A stretch of 64,000 nt of DNA from DASQZJ01 sp035638775 (GCA_035638775.1 DASQZJ010000043.1:25650-89649), one strand, 5' to 3'; numbered from the stretch's first letter, positions 1 through 9,418 are shown. The notes: a model not told the origin generated them from the sequence alone. Numbers and translations are program-made.

Positions 1-150
1 ATGCTTGACTACCTGGACGACAAGGCCACCGGCGACCGGATCCGCTACGCCCTGCGCAAGACCATCGGCCAGGGCGACCGGACCACGCCCGACCTGGGCG
101 GCGAGGGCACCACGACCGGCTTCGCCGACGCGGTCCTGGAACGCCTGTGA
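1..150 (+). CDS. C-terminal end of isocitrate/isopropylmalate-type dehydrogenase (5' partial)
   Basis: Only the last 49 codons are in the window; the ATG at base 1 is most likely an internal methionine. The tail runs through an ALRKTI stretch, then GDRTTPDLGG and a TTTGFADAVLERL end. This is the usual C-terminus of NAD-type isocitrate dehydrogenases and their isopropylmalate/tartrate dehydrogenase relatives, which oxidise a 2-hydroxyacid and decarboxylate the product. The exact substrate cannot be told from this fragment. The stop overlaps the GTG start of the next gene (GTGA), so the two are probably co-translated. Confidence 0.8.
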   Translation: MLDYLDDKATGDRIRYALRKTIGQGDRTTPDLGGEGTTTGFADAVLERL

Positions 151-503
151 CCGGGAAACGGCGCTCGCGCGAGCCCGTCCGCCGGGCGCTGCTGCGACGC
201 CGCGAGGACCTGCTGGCGCAGCACGGGCTGCTGGAGCGCGACCGCCGGCGCCAGCGCGAGGCGCTCGAGGGCGACTGGCACGAGGCAGCGATCCAGAAGG
301 AAAATGACGAAGTCCTGGACGCGCTCGACCAGGGCGCCATCGACCGCCTGCGCGCCATCGAGGCCGCCCTGGCCCGCCTGGACGCCGGCGATTACGGCTG
401 CTGCCTCGCGTGCGGGCGCCCGATCGCGCCGCAGCGGCTGCGGACCCTCCCGGAGTCCGCGCTGTGCGCGGCCTGTGCCGCGGAGGCCCGGGGATCGGTC
501 TGA
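147..503 (+). CDS. DksA/TraR-family C4 zinc-finger protein
   Basis: A 118-residue protein with an arginine-rich helical first half (probably a coiled coil, residues about 10-80). A C-terminal DksA/TraR zinc finger follows, of the form YGxC-x2-C-G ... C-x2-C (YGCCLACG, then LCAAC). True DksA binds RNA polymerase through the secondary channel and works with ppGpp. This protein is shorter than DksA (about 150 residues) and lacks an obvious DxxDxA coiled-coil tip, so it is better called a DksA-like regulator. The GTG start overlaps the preceding stop, and its own stop abuts the stop of the convergent poxB gene. Confidence 0.85.
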   Translation: MTGKRRSREPVRRALLRRREDLLAQHGLLERDRRRQREALEGDWHEAAIQKENDEVLDALDQGAIDRLRAIEAALARLDAGDYGCCLACGRPIAPQRLRTLPESALCAACAAEARGSV

Positions 504-2180
504 TCAGCCTCCGAACAGCTCCTTGGTCCGGGCGATGCCGTAGCCCAGCGCCTGGGAGGGGTGGATCTTGGGCGGCAGCGGCAGCTCGTCGGCATTGATC
601 TTCACGTCCACGATCGTCGGCGCATCGGTGTCGAATGCCTGGCGCAGGGTGCCTTCGAGCTCCGCCGGATCGGTGGCCGCGAAGCCGGCGCCGCCGCAGG
701 CGCGGGCGAAGGCCGCGAAGTCGGGGTTGAGCAGGTCGGTCTGGAAGTCCGGGATCCCCTCCGCTTCCTCTTCCATGCGGATCAGTCCCAGCTTGCTGTT
801 GTTGAATACCACCACGTTGATCGGCAAGTGGTATTTCACCGCCGTGACGAAGTCGCCCATCAGCATCGCCAGGCCGCCGTCCCCGGCGAGCGCGATCACC
901 TGGCGATCGGGCCAGGCCAGCTGCGCGCCGATCGCGGCCGGCATCGCGAAGGCCATGGACGCCAGCGACGAGGACAGGGTGAAGCGCTGTTCGCCGCGCA
1001 GGCGCAGGTGCCGGGCCGCCCAGATGGTGACCGTGCCGGTGTCGCAGGTGAACACCGCGTCGTCGCGGGCCAGCTCGCCGATGGTCGCGGCGAGCCGCTG
1101 CGGCCGGATCGGGGTCTGGTCGCTGCGCTCCGCCTTGCGGTTGTCCTCCCGGAAGTCGCGCATGCGCGCCTGCGTCTTCTCGAGAAAGTCGCGGTCCTCA
1201 CGGCGCCTGACCCGCTCCGTAAGGGCCTTCAGCGTCAGCCCCGCGTCGCCGGTGAGCCCGACCTCGACCGGGTAGCGCTTGCCGATCCGCGTCGGGTCGA
1301 TGTCGATCTGGACCGCGGGCGCGTCCTCCGGAAAGAAGTCCCGGTAGGGGAAGTCCGTGCCCACCAGCAGCAGGGCGTCGCAGGCCGCCATCGCCTGCAC
1401 CGCGGGGCGGCCGCCCAGCGCGCCGATGCCGCCGGCGCTCAGCTCGTGCTCGTCCGGGATCACGTCCCTGGCCCGCAGTGAGCGCACCACCGGCGCTCCC
1501 AGGCGGTCGGCCAGCGCGATCAGCTCCTCGCGGGCGCCCTGGCAGCCGATACCCGCGAGGATCACCACGCGTCGCGACCGGTTCAGCAGCTCGGCCGCGG
1601 CCTCGAGGTCCTCCCGCGCGGGCAGCGTTGCGGCGCGATGGACCTGTACCGGCGCGTGCCGGCGGTCCCCCTGCCGGGGCTGCTTCGCCACGTCCACGGG
1701 CAGGCTGAGATGGGCCACCGTGCGGTGCGCCAGGGCGGTGCGGCAGGCCTGCACGATCAGGCGCGGAAGCTGCTCGGGGCGCATTACCACCTGGTTGAAG
1801 GCCGCCACGTCCTTGAACAGCGTGTACAGGTCGACTTCCTGGTGGTAGTCGGTGCCCACCTCCGTGGTATCCACCTGGCCGGTGATCGCAAGCACGGGTG
1901 CATGGTCGCGGTTGGCGTCGTAGAGGCCGTTGAGCAGGTGAATGGCGCCGGGCCCGGCAGTGCCGACGCAGACCGCGAGTCTTCCGGTCAGCTTCGCCTG
2001 GGCCGACGCCGCGAAGGCGCCGGCCTCTTCGTGACGCACCTGGATGAACTCGATGCGGGTCTGGCGGCGCACCGCATCGACCAGGCCGTTGATCGCGTCG
2101 CCCGGGATGCCGAAGATCTGGCGGACCCCGGTCTCGGCCAAAATCTCGAGGATCAGGTCGGACACCGTGTGTCGGCTCAT
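504..2180 (-). CDS. poxB: Thiamine-diphosphate-dependent pyruvate dehydrogenase (quinone)/pyruvate oxidase
   Basis: This 558-residue protein has the three-domain layout of the POX/AHAS family. The N-terminal pyrimidine-binding domain has GIPGDAINGLVDAV and the catalytic Glu in VRHEEAGAF. A central FAD-type domain contains GIGCQGAREEL. The C-terminal diphosphate-binding domain has GDGGLAMLMGDF followed by the NN motif (VVVFNNSKLG). PoxB decarboxylates pyruvate to acetate and CO2 and passes electrons to the quinone pool at the membrane. Length and motifs fit PoxB (about 570 residues) better than acetolactate synthase, but a related ThDP enzyme is not excluded. It is convergent with the DksA-like gene and has no operon partner. 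Confidence 0.85.
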   Translation of the reverse strand: MSRHTVSDLILEILAETGVRQIFGIPGDAINGLVDAVRRQTRIEFIQVRHEEAGAFAASAQAKLTGRLAVCVGTAGPGAIHLLNGLYDANRDHAPVLAITGQVDTTEVGTDYHQEVDLYTLFKDVAAFNQVVMRPEQLPRLIVQACRTALAHRTVAHLSLPVDVAKQPRQGDRRHAPVQVHRAATLPAREDLEAAAELLNRSRRVVILAGIGCQGAREELIALADRLGAPVVRSLRARDVIPDEHELSAGGIGALGGRPAVQAMAACDALLLVGTDFPYRDFFPEDAPAVQIDIDPTRIGKRYPVEVGLTGDAGLTLKALTERVRRREDRDFLEKTQARMRDFREDNRKAERSDQTPIRPQRLAATIGELARDDAVFTCDTGTVTIWAARHLRLRGEQRFTLSSSLASMAFAMPAAIGAQLAWPDRQVIALAGDGGLAMLMGDFVTAVKYHLPINVVVFNNSKLGLIRMEEEAEGIPDFQTDLLNPDFAAFARACGGAGFAATDPAELEGTLRQAFDTDAPTIVDVKINADELPLPPKIHPSQALGYGIARTKELFGG

Positions 2181-2396
2181 GCGCGTCTCCTTCGCTTCGG
2201 TTGCGGACGGGAGCGGTACCCGGGGGTGCCGTGGACCGGCCGTGTCGGCGTTCGACCGGCCGCGGTCCGGACAATTCCCCGTCGCCGCCGGAATCGGTCT
2301 GCCGCGCCGGACCAGGCGAGCATACTATGCATTACCCTGAAGCGGACCGGTATTCCGGATCGGTTCCGCGAGGGCACGACACGGGAGGAGCATGTC

Positions 2397-3308
2397 TTGG
2401 ACGAGCTGAACACCATGATTTACGAGGTCGACGGACGCATCGCCCGGATCACGCTGAACCGTCCGCGGCGGGGCAACGGAATTACCCTGGAGTTGCCGCG
2501 GGAGCTCGCGCACTGCGTGGAGCGCGCCGATCTCGACCCCGGCGTCCACGTGATTGCACTGGCCGGCACCGGCAAGGGCTTCTGCGGCGGCTACGACCTG
2601 GTCGACAGCGCCGAGGGCCGGGGCGGCGTCGGCACCGGGGATGCCCCGGCCGGCTCGCCGCTGGATCCGGCCGTGCAGTCCGCCAACCACGATCCGGCGC
2701 GCACCTGGGATCCGATGGTCGACTTCCAGATGATGTCGCGCAACGTGCGCGGCTTCATGAGCCTGTTCAACGCCAACAAGCCCGTGGTCTGCAAGGTGCA
2801 CGGCTTCTGCGTCGCCGGCGGCACGGACATGGCGCTCTGCAGCGACCTGCTGGTGATCGCCGAGGACGCCAAGATCGGCTACCCTCCGGCGCGGGTGTGG
2901 GGCTCCCCGACCACGGCGGTATGGGCTTACCGCATCGGCATCGAGAAGGCCAAGCGGCTGCTGTTCACCGGCGACTGTCTCAGCGGTCGCGAGGCGGTGG
3001 AGTGGGGCCTGGCCACGGAATGCGCGCCACCGGAGCGCCTGGACGAGCGGTTCGAGTCCCTGCTCGGGCGCATCGCGCGGATGCCGGTGAACCAGCTCGT
3101 GATGATGAAGCTGCTGGTGAACCAGACCGTGGAGCAGGCGGGCCTGCGCAGCACGCAGGTCCTGGGCACCGTGTTCGACGGCATCACCCGTCACACCTCC
3201 GAGGGTTACGCCTTCCAGCAGCGCGCCGCCGAGGTCGGCTTCCGCCAGGCCGTGCGCGAACGCGACGAGCCCTTCGGGGACTTCGGCCACAGCAGCTTCC
3301 GGGGCTGA
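2397..3308 (+). CDS. Crotonase/enoyl-CoA hydratase family protein
   Basis: I start this at TTG 2397 because a GGGAGGAG ribosome-binding site ends 6 nt before it; the reading frame is open much further upstream. The 303-residue product has the crotonase core: ITLNRPRRGNGIT near the N-terminus, the oxyanion-hole segment GTGKGFCGGYDL, and HGFCVAGGTDMAL. The usual catalytic Glu positions are not clearly conserved. An insert of about 50 residues, rich in Gly, Asp and Pro, separates the first oxyanion segment from the rest, as in longer relatives of this family. It acts on an acyl-CoA thioester; the exact substrate cannot be read from sequence. It stands alone between poxB (divergent) and a broken DUF2784 gene. 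Confidence 0.8.
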   Translation: MDELNTMIYEVDGRIARITLNRPRRGNGITLELPRELAHCVERADLDPGVHVIALAGTGKGFCGGYDLVDSAEGRGGVGTGDAPAGSPLDPAVQSANHDPARTWDPMVDFQMMSRNVRGFMSLFNANKPVVCKVHGFCVAGGTDMALCSDLLVIAEDAKIGYPPARVWGSPTTAVWAYRIGIEKAKRLLFTGDCLSGREAVEWGLATECAPPERLDERFESLLGRIARMPVNQLVMMKLLVNQTVEQAGLRSTQVLGTVFDGITRHTSEGYAFQQRAAEVGFRQAVRERDEPFGDFGHSSFRG

Positions 3309-3329
3309 ACGGCCCCGTCCGGACCGGCG

Positions 3330-3677
3330 ATGTTGTAACCGCCACCTTGCCGACGCGGTGGTCGTGGCCCACCTCGCGTTCGTGGTTTTCGCGGTCGCCG
3401 GCGGCCTGCTGCTGCTGCGCTGGCGGCGCCTGGTCTGGCTGCACCTGCCGGCGGTCGTCTGGGTCGCGCTGGTGGCGGTGGAGGGCTGGGTCTGCCCGCT
3501 GACGCGGCTCCGGTACGCTTTGCGCGAACGCGGCGGCGAGGCCGCCTGGCACGGCGACTTCGTGAGCCACTACCTGCTGCCGGGCTGACGCGGCACCTGC
3601 CGATTTGGCTCGCGGCATTCGTGGTGGCGGTCAACCGGGGGGGCTGCCTGTGGGTCTGGCGCCGCCGGCGGCGCTGA
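3330..3677 (+). pseudogene. DUF2784 family membrane protein, broken by two frameshifts
   Basis: Three pieces in two frames reconstruct one DUF2784 protein. ATG TTG at 3330 gives Met-Leu, then a stop. Dropping one A from TAAC (3336-3339) yields MLYRHLADA and joins in frame to the main segment at 3358 (VVVAHLAFVVFAVAGG, then WICPLT-like WVCPLT and a HYLLP end). That segment stops at 3586-3588. A shift near 3580-3587 restores LTRHLPIWLAAFVVAVN and a basic tail ending at 3677, as in intact family members. The family is of unknown function with 2-3 membrane helices. The tail overlaps the 3' end of the convergent GGDEF/EAL gene. Two independent indels argue for decay rather than a single read error. 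Confidence 0.65.
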
Positions 3678-6600
3678 GCTCGTGCAGCGGCCGGGGCATG
3701 CCCACGCCGTAGCCCTGGGCATAGTCCACGCCGATCTCGCGCAGGCGCCGCAGGATGTTCTCGTTCTCCGCGAATTCGGCGATGGTGCGCTTGCCCATCA
3801 CCTTCCCGATCTCGTTGATGGACTTGACCACGGCCAGGTCGATGGGGTCGTCCGCGATGTCCTTGACGAACACGCCGTCGATCTTGAGGTAGTCGACCGG
3901 CAGGCTGCGCAGGTAGGCGAACGACGACAGTCCGCTGCCGAAGTCGTCCAGCGCGAACCGCACGCCCAGGGTGCGCAGCGCGTCCATGAATCGCACGGCG
4001 GTATAGAGATCGCCGATCGCGGCGGTCTCCGTGATCTCGAGGCAGATCTTCCGCGGCGGGACCCGGCCCTCTCGCAGGCGTTGCTGCAGGAAGGCGAGGA
4101 AATCGTGGTCGCCCAGCGACTGGCCGGAGAGGTTGATCGCGCACAGGCCAAGCTCTTCCAGGTGCGCGGGGTTTCGCCCCAGCCAGTCGAGCGCGTGATC
4201 GACCACCCAGCGGTCGAGCTCCGGCGCCAGGTTGTAGCGTTCCGCCGCCGGCAGGAATTCGTCCGGCTGCACCAGCGCGCCGTCATCGCCGAGCATGCGG
4301 ACCAGCAGCTCGTAGTGGTGGCCGCCCGCGTCCGCCTCCTGCAGCGGCGCGATCCATTGCCAGTGCAGCTCGAAGCGGTCCTCCTCCAGCGCCTGTCGCA
4401 GGCGCGAGACCCACTGCATTTCGCCGTAGCGCCGGGCCAGCTGCTGGTCGTCCGCGCGGTAGACGTGGACGCGGTTGCGGCCTTCGTCCTTGGCGGCGAA
4501 GCAGGCGGCGTCGACGTCCCTGAAAATCTGTGACAACTCGCCGCTGGCCCGGGTGATCGGCACCAGCCCGATGCTCACCCCCACCATGAACAGCGAGTCC
4601 TGCCACCGGAAGCGGAAGTCGCGCACGGCGTCGCGCAGGCGCTCGGCGACGTGCTCGGCCTCGTCGATGGTGCGGTGCGCAAGCAGCACGCCGAACTCGT
4701 CCCCCCCGAGCCGGGCGAGCGAGTCGCCCGGACCCGCGTGCTGCTGCATCAGCTGCGCCAGCCTACGCAGCAGGTCGTCGCCGGCAGCATGGCCGCAGGT
4801 CTCGTTGATCACCTTGAAGTTGTCGAGATCCAGGTAGCACAGGGCGTGCGCGCTGTCGTTGTCGCGCACGTCCTCGAGCAGCCGCTCGATCTCGCGTTCC
4901 AGCCAGCGCCGGTTGTACAGCCCCGTGAGCTGGTCGTGGCTGGCCTGGTGCGAGAGCTTCTCGGACAGCCGGTAGGTCTCCGTGTGATCCTCGCACACCA
5001 GCAGCAGCTCGGACGCCCGACCCGGGCCGGGTACCACCCGCGCCGTGGTGCTCACCCAGACCAGCGAGCCGTCGGGCCGCGCCAGGCAGTTCTCCCAGCG
5101 GTGATAGCGGCCGGGTTGCGCCAGGCAGGTCTCGAGTTCGCCCGCCAGCCCCTCCCTTTCCGCCCCGACTTCCAGCTCTGCCAGGTTCCTGCCGAGCAGA
5201 TAGTCCACCGTGTAGCCGAGGTGGCCGGCGCCGAAGCGGTTGACGGACAGGATGCGGCCGGTCGGGTCGAGGGTGAAGAACATGGCGGGGTTCTGGTCGT
5301 ACAGCACGCGGTAGCGCTGCTCGCTCTGCTCCAGGGCCTTCCGGGCCTGCTCACGGTCGATGCGCAGCAGCACCTGCGCCACCTGGTCGGCCAGCTGGGC
5401 GCAGAAGTCGGTCTCGTCCACGGTCCAGGCGCGCGGCGCCCCCGTATGCTTGTGCCCGATCATGCCCACGATCCGGCCGCCGACGCGGATCGGCGCGTCG
5501 AGGATGGACCGGATCTCGACCGGCTCCAGGTAATCGCGCTCGAACTCCCGCGTGCGCCGATCGCTGAGGGCATCCGTGATCGCCAGCGCCCGCTCGCTGC
5601 GCAGCGCTTCGAAGTAGCGCGGGTAGCTCCGTGCGCGGCGTACGGCGCCCGGGCGGAAGAAGGCGGGCATCGCGGGCCGGTTGGCGGCGATGCAGCGCAA
5701 CTCGTCCTGATCCCCGTTCCCGGTCAGCTCCCAGATGCAGACGTAGGGGATCTGCATGGCCTGCGCCGCCGCCCGGCAGACCTCGGTCAGGGCGCGCTCG
5801 CGATCATCGCCCGTCGCCGCGGCGCTGGTGGCAATGTGCAGGATCGCCTGGCGCTGACGCTCGGTGCGTGCGAGCCGTGCGGCCTGCTCCGCGCGGGCGC
5901 GCTTCTCGTCGGTGATGTCGCGCGCGGTGGTGGACATGTACAGCGTCCGGCCGCGTGCGTCCTTCTGCACCACGGTGACCTGGGAGACCGGCACCCGGGT
6001 ACCGTCATGGCGCAGCAGCACGGTCTCGCCGCGCCAGATGCCGTCGCGCCGGGCGGCGGGGTAGGCGTGCTCCTTCATGTAGCGGTACTGGTCGGGCGGG
6101 TAGGCGTCACCGAGCCGGAAACGGTAGACATCCGCCGACGTCTCCAGCCCGAACAGCTCGCGCGCGGCCTTGTTGAGGTACCGGTCGCGGCCGCTGGCGT
6201 CGGTGGTGCCGATGAAATCGCTGGTGCTGTCCAGCATGGTCCAGACATGCTCCAGCACCTCCCGGGTCGTGCGCTGGTCGAACACCAGCCGTGCGAACCG
6301 CGCGGCGACCTGCAGCCGGCGCAGATCCGCGCTGCTCCAGCGGCGGTGCTCGCTCCGGAACACCGCCAGCACCGCGGACGGAGCCGGCTGGTCCCCGACG
6401 TCGACCAGGGCCGCGGTGCCGGGACCGGCGTCCTGGAGCCAGGCGTCGCCGGGGTCGGTGTCTTTGCCGCCCGGGTCCCCGATGACCACCGGCCGGTCCG
6501 AGGCCAGCGTGCGCGCGACCAGAGAGCCCTGGCCGGCATCCACCAGGCGCTCAACCGAACCGCGGTCGGTCCAGCCGTACCCCGCGTACATGACGTAGCG

Positions 6601-6792
6601 TGCGGCGTCGCGGGTCGGGCGCAGGACCGCTGCCCGGTCGACGCCCAGCTGGGCGGCGGCCACCCGACAGACGATCGAGACCAGTGCCAGGGTCGGGTCC
6701 GCGTCACGACGGAATCCGAGCCGGGCGCTGCCACGCAGGAGAGCGCGCGGGCGCCGCGGCGCCGCCGATCGACCGTTGCTGGATTTGGCCAT
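3631..6792 (-). CDS. GAF-PAS-GAF-PAS-GGDEF-EAL sensor, cyclic-di-GMP synthase/phosphodiesterase
   Basis: A soluble 1,053-residue protein with no membrane segment. Approximate domains are GAF (30-165), PAS (168-290, DSTSDFIGTTDASG), GAF (315-480), PAS (487-600), GGDEF (615-775) and EAL (800-1040). The cyclase motif is intact (RLGGDEF, residues 696-700). The EAL domain has ELL in YELLVRM (about 828), DDFGSGLSS, and KIDGVFVKDI, so both activities look possible. The allosteric RxxD inhibition site before GGDEF is absent (the Arg position is Gly). This type of protein turns cytoplasmic signals into changes of c-di-GMP level. No partner gene lies beside it, so the signal is unknown. Confidence 0.92.
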   Translation of the reverse strand: MAKSSNGRSAAPRRPRALLRGSARLGFRRDADPTLALVSIVCRVAAAQLGVDRAAVLRPTRDAARYVMYAGYGWTDRGSVERLVDAGQGSLVARTLASDRPVVIGDPGGKDTDPGDAWLQDAGPGTAALVDVGDQPAPSAVLAVFRSEHRRWSSADLRRLQVAARFARLVFDQRTTREVLEHVWTMLDSTSDFIGTTDASGRDRYLNKAARELFGLETSADVYRFRLGDAYPPDQYRYMKEHAYPAARRDGIWRGETVLLRHDGTRVPVSQVTVVQKDARGRTLYMSTTARDITDEKRARAEQAARLARTERQRQAILHIATSAAATGDDRERALTEVCRAAAQAMQIPYVCIWELTGNGDQDELRCIAANRPAMPAFFRPGAVRRARSYPRYFEALRSERALAITDALSDRRTREFERDYLEPVEIRSILDAPIRVGGRIVGMIGHKHTGAPRAWTVDETDFCAQLADQVAQVLLRIDREQARKALEQSEQRYRVLYDQNPAMFFTLDPTGRILSVNRFGAGHLGYTVDYLLGRNLAELEVGAEREGLAGELETCLAQPGRYHRWENCLARPDGSLVWVSTTARVVPGPGRASELLLVCEDHTETYRLSEKLSHQASHDQLTGLYNRRWLEREIERLLEDVRDNDSAHALCYLDLDNFKVINETCGHAAGDDLLRRLAQLMQQHAGPGDSLARLGGDEFGVLLAHRTIDEAEHVAERLRDAVRDFRFRWQDSLFMVGVSIGLVPITRASGELSQIFRDVDAACFAAKDEGRNRVHVYRADDQQLARRYGEMQWVSRLRQALEEDRFELHWQWIAPLQEADAGGHHYELLVRMLGDDGALVQPDEFLPAAERYNLAPELDRWVVDHALDWLGRNPAHLEELGLCAINLSGQSLGDHDFLAFLQQRLREGRVPPRKICLEITETAAIGDLYTAVRFMDALRTLGVRFALDDFGSGLSSFAYLRSLPVDYLKIDGVFVKDIADDPIDLAVVKSINEIGKVMGKRTIAEFAENENILRRLREIGVDYAQGYGVGMPRPLHELSAAGGARPTGSPPG

Positions 6793-7070
6793 GTGCCCTC
6801 GCGAACCGGCCTCCCGGCTGTCCGGGGGTGGGTCAGCGGGCGGCCGGGGACAGTTATTGCTCTTGTACCTTATGGTTGTGCGGAAGTCCCTGAACGTCCG
6901 TCACCGCAACTATTATTGTAGTTCAACCTAACTCATTTCTTCGGCGCCCACCAGCACTTCGGCCGCCAATCCGGGTCGATTGGGGTTCAGCGACCGGGGC
7001 CTGCTATGCTGTTCCGGACCTTGAAAGGCTGGAAACTCGCGCGCGGCGCCCCGGAACACAGGAGAACGCG

Positions 7071-7910
7071 ATGGGCACACCGAGCCGTAAAATCGGGCGG
7101 CCGACTTCGGCCGATCCGCTGTGGGCGTCGATCCGAACGGAGGCGAGCCGGCATGCCGACGAGGAACCCGTGCTGGCGAGTTTCTTCCACGCCACCATCC
7201 TCAATCACGAGAGCCTCGAGGCGGCGCTCAGCTTTCACCTGGCCAACAAGCTCAACAGTGCCACGGTGCCGGCCATGGTGGTGCGCGAGATCGTGGACGA
7301 GGCGCTGCGTGCCGACCCGGCGATCGGGCGTGCGGTGCGCGCGGACATCCGCGCCGTGCGCGAGCGGGATCCGGCGTGCTGCAATTACTGCGAGCCGCTG
7401 CTGTACTTCAAGGGCTTCCACGCGCTGCAGTCCTGTCGCGTCGCGCACTGGCTCTGGCTGGAGGGGCGCCGGCCGCTGGCGCTGTATCTGCAGAACCGCA
7501 TTTCCCGGGCCTTCGACGTCGATATCCACCCCGCCGCGAGGATCGGCTCCGGGGTGATGCTGGACCACGCCAGCGGCATCGTGGTCGGCGAGACCGCGGT
7601 GATCGAGGACGACGTCTCGATGCTGCACTCGGTGACGCTCGGCGGTACCGGCAACGAGAGCGGGGACCGGCACCCGAAGGTGCGCAGCGGGGTCCTGATC
7701 GCCGCCGGGGCCAAGCTGCTCGGCAACATCGAGATCGGCGAGGGCGCCAAGGTGGGCGCGGGCAGCGTCGTGCTGCACGACGTGCCCCCGCACACGACCG
7801 TGGTCGGCGTTCCGGCACGCGTGGTCGGCCGGCCGGGGAGCAAGCGCCCCTCGCGGGACATGCACCACGAGCTTCCCGACCGGATGTCGGACGGGGAGCG
7901 GGACGGCTGA
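7071..7910 (+). CDS. cysE: Serine O-acetyltransferase
   Basis: The enzyme (279 residues) acetylates L-serine with acetyl-CoA, the first step of cysteine synthesis. The N-terminal helical SATase domain (about 10-145) is followed by a left-handed beta-helix with hexapeptide repeats. It carries the active-site DHASGIVVGET and HSVTLGGTG segments and ends in VVGVPARVVG. Length fits E. coli CysE (273). The ATG is preceded by AGGAGA at a good distance. The gene is divergent from the GGDEF/EAL gene across a 278-bp gap in which I see no other gene, and convergent with trxB. Confidence 0.95.
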   Translation: MGTPSRKIGRPTSADPLWASIRTEASRHADEEPVLASFFHATILNHESLEAALSFHLANKLNSATVPAMVVREIVDEALRADPAIGRAVRADIRAVRERDPACCNYCEPLLYFKGFHALQSCRVAHWLWLEGRRPLALYLQNRISRAFDVDIHPAARIGSGVMLDHASGIVVGETAVIEDDVSMLHSVTLGGTGNESGDRHPKVRSGVLIAAGAKLLGNIEIGEGAKVGAGSVVLHDVPPHTTVVGVPARVVGRPGSKRPSRDMHHELPDRMSDGERDG

Positions 7911-7935
7911 GGGCCGCGGACCCGGTGGCGGGAGC

Positions 7936-8928
7936 TCAGGCGCCGGCGCCGGTGCGCTTGCCGCTGCGCTGCGCCTGTTCCAGGGTGTCCAGGTAGCGCT
8001 CGGCGTCGAGCGCGGCCATGCAGCCCGTTCCGGCGGCCGTGATCGCCTGGCGGTAGACGTGGTCCATGACGTCGCCGGCGGCGAACACCCCGGGTACGCT
8101 GGTTGCCGTGGCGTTGCCGTCCAGGCCGCTGTGCACCCGGAGGTAGCCGCCCTGCATCTCCAGCTGGCCCTCGAAGATCGAGGTGTTGGGCGTGTGACCG
8201 ATGGCGATGAACACGCCCTGCACGTCCAGGTCGCGCTTCTCGCCCGATCTGTTGTTGCGGATGCGCGCCCCCGTCACGCCGCTGTCGTCGCCGAGAACCT
8301 CGTCCAGCTCGCAGTCCCATGCGATCTCGGCCTTGCCGTCGGCGACCTTCTGCATCAGCTGGTCCTGGAGCATCTTCTCCGCGCGGAAGCGGTCGCGGCG
8401 GTGCACGACGGTCACGTGCGAGGCGATGTTGGTCAGGTACAGCGCCTCCTCCACGGCGGTGTTGCCACCGCCGATCACGGCCACCTTCCGGTCGCGGTAG
8501 AAGAAGCCGTCGCAGGTCGCGCAGGCGGAGACGCCCTTGCCCATGAATGCCTGCTCGGAGTCCAGCCCGAGGTAGCGGGCGGTCGCGCCGGTGCTGATGA
8601 TCAGGGCGTCGCAGGTGTAGCTGCCGCTGTCGCCCTCGAGTCGGAACGGGGTCTCGCCCAGCGCCGCCTCGTTGACGTTGTCGAACTGGATCTCGGCGCC
8701 CAGGCGTTCGGCGTGCGCGCGCATGTTCTCCATCAGCTGGGGACCCTGGAGGCCCTCCTGCGCACCGGGCCAGTTGTCCACGTCGGTGGTGGTCATCAGC
8801 TGGCCACCCATCTCGACCCCGGTGATCAGCAGCGGCTGCAGGTTCGCGCGCGCGGCGTAAACGGCCGCGGTATAGCCCGCGGGACCGGACCCCAGGATGA
8901 TCACTCGTGCGTGTCTGGTTTCGCTCAT
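7936..8928 (-). CDS. trxB: Thioredoxin-disulfide reductase
   Basis: A flavoprotein of 330 residues that reduces thioredoxin with NADPH in the cytosol. The N-terminal FAD motif is ILGSGPAGYTAAVYA. The redox-active pair is C136-A-T-C139 inside SACATCDGFF. The NADPH-binding GGGNTAVEEA and HRRDRFRAE follow, and a second FAD motif (GVFAAGDVMDHVYRQA) is near the end. I chose the ATG that starts MSETRHARVIILGSG; the frame is open far upstream but has no homology there. Length is as expected for the family (about 320). Confidence 0.96.
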   Translation of the reverse strand: MSETRHARVIILGSGPAGYTAAVYAARANLQPLLITGVEMGGQLMTTTDVDNWPGAQEGLQGPQLMENMRAHAERLGAEIQFDNVNEAALGETPFRLEGDSGSYTCDALIISTGATARYLGLDSEQAFMGKGVSACATCDGFFYRDRKVAVIGGGNTAVEEALYLTNIASHVTVVHRRDRFRAEKMLQDQLMQKVADGKAEIAWDCELDEVLGDDSGVTGARIRNNRSGEKRDLDVQGVFIAIGHTPNTSIFEGQLEMQGGYLRVHSGLDGNATATSVPGVFAAGDVMDHVYRQAITAAGTGCMAALDAERYLDTLEQAQRSGKRTGAGA

Positions 8929-9052
8929 CGCTCCGCCCGTTCGTGTGGTCGCGCCGCCCGGGCGCGGGGAGGCTCGCCGGCCGTGCATCGGGACCATGGT
9001 CGGGGATGCGCGGCGAAAAGTGAACCCGTCCGGGGCCGGGGCCTGATCCGGG

Positions 9053-9418
9053 TCAATCGTCCGCCTCCCGGAGCCGTCCGGCGAGGTGCTCGCGCAGCAC
9101 CGACGCATTGTTCCGCTCCGCTTCCCGGGCCGCGAACAGCAGCGTGACGGGGCCGGCGCGGGCCCGCTCGAGCAGCCAGTCGGGGATCCCCGGGCCGCGA
9201 CGGAGCTCGGCCAGGTAGCGCTCGCGGAACTCCGGCCAGCGTTCGGGCGCGTGCCCGAACCACTTGCGCAGCTCGCGGCTCGGCGCCAGGTCGCGCAGCC
9301 ATGCGTCGATGGCCGCGTCGGCCTTGCGCAGCCCCCGCGGCCAGAGACGGTCAACCAGCACGCGGCAGCCGTCCCCCGGGTCCGGCGGTTCGTATACGCG
9401 CTTGATCCGGATGTCCAT
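9053..9418 (-). CDS. DUF488 family protein
   Basis: A 121-residue protein with the DUF488 signature: an IRIKRVYEPP start, VLVDRLWPRGL, WFGHAPERWPEF and a C-terminal FAAREAERNNA. Members of this family are small soluble proteins of uncertain function found next to diverse stress or metabolic genes. The start at MDIRIKR was chosen because homologues begin there; an in-frame ATG about 17 codons upstream is possible. It lies downstream of nothing obvious and is transcribed toward trxB with a 124-bp gap. Confidence 0.85.
   Translation of the reverse strand: MDIRIKRVYEPPDPGDGCRVLVDRLWPRGLRKADAAIDAWLRDLAPSRELRKWFGHAPERWPEFRERYLAELRRGPGIPDWLLERARAGPVTLLFAAREAERNNASVLREHLAGRLREADD

Noticed and set aside
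4651..6921. 756-codon plus-strand frame
   Set aside because: It runs opposite the GAF/PAS/GGDEF protein, has no domain or ribosome-binding site, and is a composition effect.
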